Assembly (NCBI GenBank): GCA_002719575.1
Contig: PBHS01000023.1
Coordinates: 55,743 to 68,010, forward strand
Direction of reading: 5' to 3'
Length of the DNA stretch: 12,268 nt
DNA from: Gammaproteobacteria bacterium
GTDB taxonomy: Bacteria; Pseudomonadota; Gammaproteobacteria; Pseudomonadales; Pseudohongiellaceae
Under the pieces are notes generated by a model, which made no database searches, had not been told where the DNA came from, and worked only from the letters and a program-made list of their open reading frames with translations. The stretch's first letter is position 1. Each line of letters starts with the position of its first letter. The position numbers and the translations under genes were made by a program. Below, piece after piece: positions 7,011 through 12,268 of this stretch.

Positions 7011-7550
7011 ATGACAACGAGACGTGAATTTGTACAAGGACTCATAATCTCTGTCGGTGGCGCTTCGGCATTGAGCGCCTGTGGTGATGCCCCGAGTGTT
7101 GTCGCTACAGCCGCCGGTAAAGGAGGGCAGTTCTACTCTTCGGAAGAAATGGCTCTTGTAAGCCGCATCAGCGAACTCATTATTCCACGCACCGAGACTC
7201 CCGGTGCGCTGGAAGCTAACGTGCCCGGGTATCTTGATGGCCTGATGAATGACTGGGCAAGTGCTGAGACGCAAAATTATCACCGTGAGGCGCTAAAGCT
7301 TATTTCGATACGATTGGATGCTAAGAGCGGAGATTTCCTGACCGCCAGTGAAACTGAGGCTATTGCGGCTCTTGATGCTTTGGACAGAGAAGCTTTTGAA
7401 GGCGACAACAGTTTGAGTGGATATCGTTCCTTAAAAGGCTATATTACTCAATCTTATTTCGCGTCCGAAGTAGGCGCGACTGAGGAGTTGATGTGGGTCG
7501 CTGTGCCCGGCGTTTGGGACCCCAGCGTCGAGATTACGGCGGGCGACTAG
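7011..7550 (+). CDS. Small (Tat-exported) subunit of GMC dehydrogenase, gluconate 2-dehydrogenase subunit 3 family
   Basis: This encodes a 179-residue partner subunit for the FAD protein that follows 11 bases downstream. The N-terminus MTTRREFVQGLIISVGGASA carries a twin-arginine motif (R4-R5-E-F). It continues LSAC24-GD, a lipobox-like sequence, so the mature protein is probably Tat-exported and lipid-anchored at Cys24. The remainder has family features: a conserved ISELIIPRTETPGALEANVPGYLD stretch (about 56-79) and SYFASEVGATEELMWVAVPG near the C-terminus. The start at 7011 has GGAG eight bases upstream (6999-7002) and places the Tat motif at residue 4; a longer frame from 6972 would bury it. 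In characterised relatives this subunit carries the Tat signal for the complex, because the FAD subunit has none, and helps it fold. Confidence in family and partner is high. Confidence 0.9.
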   Translation: MTTRREFVQGLIISVGGASALSACGDAPSVVATAAGKGGQFYSSEEMALVSRISELIIPRTETPGALEANVPGYLDGLMNDWASAETQNYHREALKLISIRLDAKSGDFLTASETEAIAALDALDREAFEGDNSLSGYRSLKGYITQSYFASEVGATEELMWVAVPGVWDPSVEITAGD

Positions 7551-7561
7551 GGAGAATCGAC

Positions 7562-9268
7562 ATGGCAGAAGCAGAGTTTGATGCAATCGTAGTAGGCTCA
7601 GGTATGAGCGGCGGCATGTCAGCCAAAGAGCTGTGTGATCGTGGCCTGAAAGTGCTGGTGTTGGAGCGAGGCCCGGAGATAGTGCCGGAGCGGGATTACA
7701 CCGATCTACTGGCACCATGGGAAAGCGATCACTTGGATAACGTTGCACAGGATGAGATCAAAAAGCACTATTACAAGCAATATGGCGGCGTTGCCTACGC
7801 GATCAAGGAGTCGACTAAACATTTCTGGGTGAAAGATGATGAGCACCCCTACGAAGAAACCGAAGGCACCAGCTATGACTGGTTAAGGGGCTACCACACC
7901 GCTGGCCGATCCATTATGTGGAGCCGGCAGACGTATCGCTTGGGACCTCAGGACTTCACCGCAAATCTTGAAGAAGGCGTTGGCGTAGACTGGCCGGTTC
8001 GCTATGAAGATATTGTTCCGTGGTATGAGAAGGTAGAGACTTTCGTTGGCGTATCTGGCAGTGCAGAAGGCCTTGACCAGCTGCCGGACAGCGTGTTTCA
8101 GCCAGCCTTTGAGTTGACCGATGCAGAAAAATCCTTCAAGCAGAAAGTCGAAAAAGCATTTGATGGCAGGAGCGTTATTCCGGCGCGAATTGCCCATCTG
8201 ACAAACGCCACCGAAGAACAACGTTCATTGGGCCGAAGCAATTGTCAGGCTCGTAATCGCTGCCACCACGGATGCACGTTTAAGGCTTATTTTTCGTCTT
8301 TGAATGCTACTTTGCCGGCTGCAAAGCGCTCCGGCAACCTGACCATGGTCCATAACGCCATAGTACAGGGATTGGACTACGATAATACGAAGAAAAGGGT
8401 TAGCGGCGTTCGGGTTGTCGACGCAGAAACCAACGAAGCACGAACCTACACTTCACGGGTTGTTTTCCTAAACGCATCGGCGATCGCGTCAGCAATGATC
8501 CTGCTGCAATCAAAGTCGGAAAGCTTTCCGACTGGGCTAGCCAACCGCTCTGATCAAGTCGGACGAAATCTGATGGACCACGTCAGCAGTGCCGGAGTTG
8601 CCGGAATCATGACGGGATTTGAAGACAAGACCGTTTTTGGCAGAAGGCCCAGCGGCGGTATCTATATTCCGCGCTACGCCAACATTACCGAAAACGACAG
8701 GCCATTTAAGCGCGGCTTTGGCTTCCAGGGCGGCGCGCGTCCGCTAGGCAACTCGGGCGGCCAGATTGCCGGCATTGGCAAGAACTTCAAGGAGGCCCAT
8801 AAACGACCAGGACCCTGGCGGTTTAATGTATTAGCCTTTGGAGAGCAGCTACCAAATCCAGAAAACCGCGTATCACTGCATGCGTCGCGCAAAGATCGAT
8901 GGGGCAATCCGGTTCCTGTCTTCAACGTGTCCTATGGCGAGAACGAACGCATCATGCAACAAGAAGCAGTCAAAGACGCGCAAGCTATGATGGAGGCAGC
9001 CGGATGTATCAACATCACGACAAGTAATGCAAACCTCTCTAAACCTGGCAATAGGATTCATGAAATGGGCACCGCTCGCATGGGTCGGGACCCAGAGACC
9101 TCGGTTCTGAATGGCTGGGCCCAGGCTCACGATATACCAAATCTATTCATTACTGACGGAGCATTCATGACCTCGTCTGCCTGTCAGAATCCATCTCTCA
9201 CCTACATGGCGTTCAGCGCGAGAGCCGCGCATTATGCCGCAGATCTTATTTCTGAAGGCGTTGTCTGA
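7562..9268 (+). CDS. GMC-family FAD-dependent sugar/polyol dehydrogenase, large subunit
   Basis: This encodes a 568-residue flavoprotein of the glucose-methanol-choline oxidoreductase family, of the membrane-linked gluconate/glucose/glucoside 3-dehydrogenase type. The FAD-binding motif is VVGSGMSGG (10-18), continuing to VLVLERG (31-37). C228, C234 and C238 form a CX5CX3C motif (NCQARNRCHHGC). In bacterial FAD-glucose dehydrogenase, cysteines with this spacing hold a 3Fe-4S cluster that passes electrons out. The C-terminal catalytic region has RIHEMGTARMG (498-508; H500) and CQNPSLTYMAFSARAA (541-556; N543). The ATG at 7562 has GGGAGA upstream and follows the small-subunit stop by 11 bases; the two form an operon. 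It has no signal peptide and is probably co-exported with the Tat subunit. In this cluster, oxidation of a glycoside at C3 is the favoured role. No cytochrome c subunit is present in the window. Confidence 0.93.
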   Translation: MAEAEFDAIVVGSGMSGGMSAKELCDRGLKVLVLERGPEIVPERDYTDLLAPWESDHLDNVAQDEIKKHYYKQYGGVAYAIKESTKHFWVKDDEHPYEETEGTSYDWLRGYHTAGRSIMWSRQTYRLGPQDFTANLEEGVGVDWPVRYEDIVPWYEKVETFVGVSGSAEGLDQLPDSVFQPAFELTDAEKSFKQKVEKAFDGRSVIPARIAHLTNATEEQRSLGRSNCQARNRCHHGCTFKAYFSSLNATLPAAKRSGNLTMVHNAIVQGLDYDNTKKRVSGVRVVDAETNEARTYTSRVVFLNASAIASAMILLQSKSESFPTGLANRSDQVGRNLMDHVSSAGVAGIMTGFEDKTVFGRRPSGGIYIPRYANITENDRPFKRGFGFQGGARPLGNSGGQIAGIGKNFKEAHKRPGPWRFNVLAFGEQLPNPENRVSLHASRKDRWGNPVPVFNVSYGENERIMQQEAVKDAQAMMEAAGCINITTSNANLSKPGNRIHEMGTARMGRDPETSVLNGWAQAHDIPNLFITDGAFMTSSACQNPSLTYMAFSARAAHYAADLISEGVV

Positions 9269-9323
9269 GAAACTCGAATGGAACTAAGGATGCTTTAAGA
9301 GACACCCTTGTCGATTGAGAAAC

Positions 9324-10103
9324 TTACTGGTCAAGGGGCATTAGCTCAAGCGTTCTGATCTCAAGTGGATGGCTTTCCGCCTGCACAGAGATGTATCCAC
9401 TGTCGACTAACACTGAAGCACCATCCCTGATCAGCCGCTGCGCAGCCGGGTCACTCGGATCCAACTGTACTTGGGAATATTCAAAGACAGTATCTCCGTT
9501 TACAAGATGTCGGACGAATTGACTACCCCTAACCTCTAATTCCATAACCACCCACTGATCACCGTGGTAGGTCTCCGAGGCAGAATCCGTACAGTGCACA
9601 GTAATCAGTTCACCATCTATTACATAATGGGTGCCCGGTGAGCATACATTAGCAGTTGGCCGTTTGTCCCTGCCATTGCCTCCTAGCATCTGCGCTTCAA
9701 TTGAAGTCGGAAACTCCTGATCCAAGGCCATAGACTCCGGAGATTGACTGTGGAACATAATTCCATTGTTCCGAAACGCCCAACCTGGCCCGTTTGTGAC
9801 TTGCTCTCCGGTAAATCGATACTCGACCCGCAGCAAGTAGTGCGAAAATGGCTGTTGATAAAAGATGTGCCCAAATTCGTTGCTGAAATGACTCCAATTA
9901 TCGTAGGAAACTTTGAACAGCCCGTCCTCCACGCGAAAGGTGTTCAGATAGTTGACTCCTAGTGGAAAACCGGTAAATTTCGGTGTCCAGCCTTCAAGAT
10001 CCTGGCCATTGAACAATTGGATCCATTCACCTGGCAAAACGCTTTGGGAGCTCACACCGCTTGATGCCAAGAGCGAACACAATGCCAGAACACGTTTTTT
10101 CAT
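9324..10103 (-). CDS. Secreted DUF1080 protein (3-keto-disaccharide hydrolase family)
   Basis: This encodes a 259-residue exported protein. Residues 1-20 are a Sec signal (MKKR, then a hydrophobic stretch to GVSSQ). The mature part is one concanavalin-like beta-sandwich domain of the DUF1080 family, now named 3-keto-disaccharide hydrolase. Hallmarks are WIQLFNGQDLEGWTP (27-41), RNNGIMFHSQSPESM (111-125), EFPTSIEAQMLGG (130-142), RPTANVCSPGTHY (148-160), HLVNGDTVFEYS (199-210) and SGYISVQAESHPLEIRTLEL (235-254). C154 and C171 could form a disulfide. It is the second gene of a minus-strand operon, 37 bases after the Tat Gfo/Idh/MocA gene, and meets the GMC gene tail to tail. The family cleaves 3-keto-glycosidic bonds. 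Its pairing here with a C3-type dehydrogenase supports that role, though the aglycone or linkage is unknown. Confidence 0.88.
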   Translation of the reverse strand: MKKRVLALCSLLASSGVSSQSVLPGEWIQLFNGQDLEGWTPKFTGFPLGVNYLNTFRVEDGLFKVSYDNWSHFSNEFGHIFYQQPFSHYLLRVEYRFTGEQVTNGPGWAFRNNGIMFHSQSPESMALDQEFPTSIEAQMLGGNGRDKRPTANVCSPGTHYVIDGELITVHCTDSASETYHGDQWVVMELEVRGSQFVRHLVNGDTVFEYSQVQLDPSDPAAQRLIRDGASVLVDSGYISVQAESHPLEIRTLELMPLDQ

Positions 10104-10140
10104 CCTTCTACACCCCCAACTTGGGCGAACACTAAGATAA

Positions 10141-11529
10141 TCAACCTATGCCGAATCCTGGGCGATATGATTTATCCAGATAGCGATTTGCTTCCTCGTC
10201 GTTTGTAAAACGCATGCTGTGGGCGTCATATTCAAGCACCTTGTGCTCACTAGCCCTTATGGTTGCAACATTACCGAGCAGCATGGTCTCAGTCAGTCGT
10301 CCGGAGTATTCAAACCCGGAGGTCGTGAACTTGCTGCGGTCTTTGATCGCATCGATCCATTCCTGGTAAATGCCTGTAGACCGTGGCAGGCTTCTGGCTG
10401 GCGCCTGAACTGAATTGTGAACCGATAAGGGAATCAACTGGGGGTTACGGCCGTAAACTCCATGCATCAGAGTGTTGCGCTCGCCAACGATCAGCACACC
10501 CCCATCGCTATCACCCATCTGTCTACCGTTTTCCAATCCCGGTGGCCGCTCAGGCATCAGGCCTCCGTCATACCAAGTCATCTTGACCTTTGGGCGCGCT
10601 TCATTGGCAGCAAATTCGAAATGAATTTTGGAGGCAATTGGAAAAGTCTCCATGCCGCGACCAAAGCGAGAAGAGCTGGCCGAAATCCTGCTGGGTAGCC
10701 CCAAATTTAGCGCCCAGTATGGGTGGTCAATGATGTGGGCTCCCATGTCGCCCACGACCCCTGTGCCAAAATCAAACCAACCGCGCCAGTTGAAAGGATG
10801 ATAAACTCCCGCGACATAGGGCCGGTGGGATGCGGCTCCAAGCCATAGGTCCCAACCAAGTGAATCGGGGATGGGTGTCTCGCCTTCAGGCCGGCCAATC
10901 CCCTGAGGCCAGACTGGCCGGTTGGTCCAGCAGTGTAGCTCCTTAATCTCCCCGAGCGCTCCGGAAGCCACCCATTCATTGATAAGGCGGGCACCTTCAC
11001 CCGCATGGCCCTGATTGCCCATTTGAGTTACGACATTGTTCGCCTCAGCGGCCTTTGCAAGCACGCGGCACTCGTTGACGGTATGGCAAAGCGGCTTTTG
11101 AACATAAACATGTTTACCCAGACTGATCGCATGCATTGCGATGGGCGCATGCATATGGTCAGGCGTACTGATAAGGACCGCGTCAATTTCAGGTTCACTG
11201 TCGAGCATCTCGCGATAATCCCGATACGTTTTTGTTTTATCTCTGAACGGGACTGCGAATTCCTGCTGCAACGTATCAGATAGCCGGCGATCATCGATAT
11301 CACAAACCGCATAGATATTTTCATGTGCCACATTCTGAATATCCGAGCTGCCCTTCCCGCCTGCACCAACAGCTGCAATATTCAAACGGTCGCTAGGGGC
11401 GATGTAATTCGCCCCCCCGAGGACCGCTCTCGGCACAATCGTAAATGCCGCCGCGGCTCCGACTCGTTTGACAAAGCCTCGCCGGGTTTTAGATTTTAGC
11501 AAGGCAGGCTGGGTAGATTTCTTTTTCAT
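10141..11529 (-). CDS. Tat-exported Gfo/Idh/MocA family oxidoreductase
   Basis: This encodes a 462-residue oxidoreductase secreted folded, with its NAD(P) cofactor, through the Tat system. The N-terminus has KTRRGFVKRVGAAAAF (14-29; twin Arg 16-17) and a likely processing site near residue 40. The nucleotide-binding motif is IAAVGAGGKGSSDI (51-64). STPDHMHAPIAMHA (121-134), VQKPLCHT (143-150; Lys145, Gln replacing the usual Glu before KP) and VVGDMGAHIIDHPYW (258-272; D261, H265) complete the active site. The ATG at 11529 is preferred; a frame reaching 11586 adds 19 residues in front of the Tat signal. It is the first gene of the operon with the DUF1080 gene. Exported members oxidise or reduce sugars with an enclosed cofactor, or use the cofactor transiently to cleave glycosides. 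Either fits here; which one is not decidable from sequence. Confidence 0.9.
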   Translation of the reverse strand: MKKKSTQPALLKSKTRRGFVKRVGAAAAFTIVPRAVLGGANYIAPSDRLNIAAVGAGGKGSSDIQNVAHENIYAVCDIDDRRLSDTLQQEFAVPFRDKTKTYRDYREMLDSEPEIDAVLISTPDHMHAPIAMHAISLGKHVYVQKPLCHTVNECRVLAKAAEANNVVTQMGNQGHAGEGARLINEWVASGALGEIKELHCWTNRPVWPQGIGRPEGETPIPDSLGWDLWLGAASHRPYVAGVYHPFNWRGWFDFGTGVVGDMGAHIIDHPYWALNLGLPSRISASSSRFGRGMETFPIASKIHFEFAANEARPKVKMTWYDGGLMPERPPGLENGRQMGDSDGGVLIVGERNTLMHGVYGRNPQLIPLSVHNSVQAPARSLPRSTGIYQEWIDAIKDRSKFTTSGFEYSGRLTETMLLGNVATIRASEHKVLEYDAHSMRFTNDEEANRYLDKSYRPGFGIG

Positions 11530-11867
11530 TTCTAGATCGCCCTGGATTGACACTCTTCTGGCAGCTTGCCCGCAGCTAGCGGCCACCCCGTCTTAAGATA
11601 TTGTTTAAAGAATATCGACTAAGGACGAGCGAGTCCATGACGACGCTCGCGCTAATACTCGCTTATTTTCGCAGCGAACGACGTGCTTGGATAGCTTAAA
11701 ATCGACCACGTAAAATCGGCAAGTAACCAGTCTGATTTTTCACTTAACAGTGAAGCAGTGAGAAAAGCAATACTAGCGACAGCCTATCCGGGCATCTTAA
11801 GTCGAATTCTCGAACACTGATAGAGACCCTCTGACCAGTTTTCACAGGAATGGCTTAAGCTCAAGAC
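11530..11867. other. 338-base intergenic region between the Tat oxidoreductase operon and the DedA gene
   Basis: No convincing gene was seen here on either strand. It must contain the promoter of the minus-strand operon starting at 11529 and the 3' end of the DedA transcript. It holds a 20-bp palindrome (11597-11616), a group of short GCGAG/CTCGC elements (about 11627-11670), and a 6-bp hairpin TTCACT/AGTGAA with a TAAC loop (11739-11754). That hairpin is not followed by a T-run on the minus strand, so it is not a standard terminator for DedA. Confidence 0.5.
11597..11616. promoter_or_regulatory. Near-perfect 20-bp palindrome, candidate operator
   Basis: GATATTGTTTAAAGAATATC reads the same on both strands except at one symmetric pair (positions 7 and 14 of the repeat). 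It lies 68-87 bases upstream of the Tat oxidoreductase start, in the expected promoter zone of that operon. A dimeric regulator binding here to control the oxidoreductase-DUF1080 operon is a reasonable inference. No regulator gene is in the window and I do not recognise the site. Confidence 0.4.
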
Positions 11868-12268
11868 TCACACCTGAAACGAGCCCCCGATGGAATAAAC
11901 AATGGCACCAAGCGCTGTTGCCCATAAGCAGCATGCCAAAGCATCCAGTAGGGAGTACACACGACGACTAAAACCAGTGATACCAATCATTGCAGGCAGC
12001 AGGCTGCGGATAGCCGGCACAAACCGGCCTATAAAAATAGTGAATGCTCCGTATCGAGCAATCATCGCATTGGCTCTAACAATAGCGGCATGGTGCCGCT
12101 CTGCGAACCTTGTTTGAGCCAAGCGGGGGCCCAAAAAATAACCGACATAAAAACCGACGTGATCTCCTGCGGTGGCCCCCAGCATGGCCAGACCACAGAT
12201 GAGCGGAAGCGACGAAACCTCAGTAAAATACAAGATCGAAGACACAATCACGAGAAAAGCGCCAGAGA
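11868..12268 (-). CDS. DedA-family (SNARE-associated/VTT domain) membrane protein, 5' part missing
   Basis: This is the C-terminal part (about 133 residues) of an inner-membrane protein. The frame runs off the right edge of the window with no stop, so its start lies outside. Visible DedA hallmarks are the LAMLGATAGDHVGFYVGYFLG segment, with its G-x-x-x-GD-x-x-x-F-Y-x-G pattern, and IFIGRFVPAIRSLLPAMIG, the FxGRF-P-x-R-x-x-x-P-x-x-xG motif containing the essential arginines. A final hydrophobic helix (WATALGAIVYSIGG) closes the protein. The family is linked to envelope maintenance and lipid-carrier (undecaprenyl phosphate or phospholipid) flipping. It lies 338 bases from the sugar operon and reads towards it, and is probably unrelated to the pathway. 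Confidence 0.88.
   Translation of the reverse strand, partial: SGAFLVIVSSILYFTEVSSLPLICGLAMLGATAGDHVGFYVGYFLGPRLAQTRFAERHHAAIVRANAMIARYGAFTIFIGRFVPAIRSLLPAMIGITGFSRRVYSLLDALACCLWATALGAIVYSIGGSFQV

Noticed and set aside
9303..9340. CCCTTG and CAAGGG between the convergent GMC and DUF1080 genes could form a terminator stem.
   Set aside because: The stem is only 6 bp with a loop of over 20 bases, it overlaps the DUF1080 stop codon, and no T-run follows on either strand.

Overview
The window reads as a chromosomal segment of a Gram-negative proteobacterium, probably a marine or aquatic gammaproteobacterium. This rests on balanced base composition (roughly half G+C by eye), exported enzymes with Sec, Tat and lipoprotein signals, ModA- and DedA-type proteins, and the style of the catabolic genes. 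The taxonomic guess is inference. No rRNA, tRNA, CRISPR array, insertion sequence or phage gene was seen.

Layout. Positions 141-832 (+) hold an exported protein of unknown function (174 aa) and a 42-aa single-helix membrane peptide. Positions 844-1620 (-) encode a ModA-type molybdate-binding protein with no modB or modC beside it. Diverging from it, 1791-3107 (+) is an exported Cys-type sulfatase. Positions 3129-4457 (-) encode an MFS permease of the nucleoside/sugar:H+ symporter (NupG-like) group. Divergent from that, 4613-6810 (+) is a tightly coupled pair: a TIM-barrel sugar isomerase/epimerase-like protein and a cytoplasmic Gfo/Idh/MocA oxidoreductase with a 4-base overlap. After a 200-base gap holding a hairpin and a possible 35-aa ORF, 7011-9268 (+) encodes a two-subunit GMC dehydrogenase: a Tat-exported, probably lipid-anchored small subunit and an FAD subunit with a CX5CX3C cluster motif. 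Convergent to it, 11529-9324 (-) is a two-gene operon: a Tat-exported Gfo/Idh/MocA protein and a secreted DUF1080 (3-keto-disaccharide hydrolase-like) protein. A 338-base non-coding stretch with a near-perfect 20-bp palindrome follows, and the window ends inside a DedA-family membrane protein on the minus strand.

How the genes may work together. The set of GMC dehydrogenase with Tat small subunit, DUF1080 protein, two Gfo/Idh/MocA oxidoreductases, TIM-barrel isomerase-like protein and permease matches the parts list of bacterial 3-keto-glycoside catabolism. In that route a glycoside is oxidised at sugar C3, cleaved by an elimination/hydration mechanism instead of ordinary hydrolysis, and the 3-keto sugar is imported and reduced. 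The neighbouring sulfatase suggests, but does not prove, that the natural substrate is sulfated. The substrate, the electron acceptor (no cytochrome c gene is in the window) and the regulator are not visible here.
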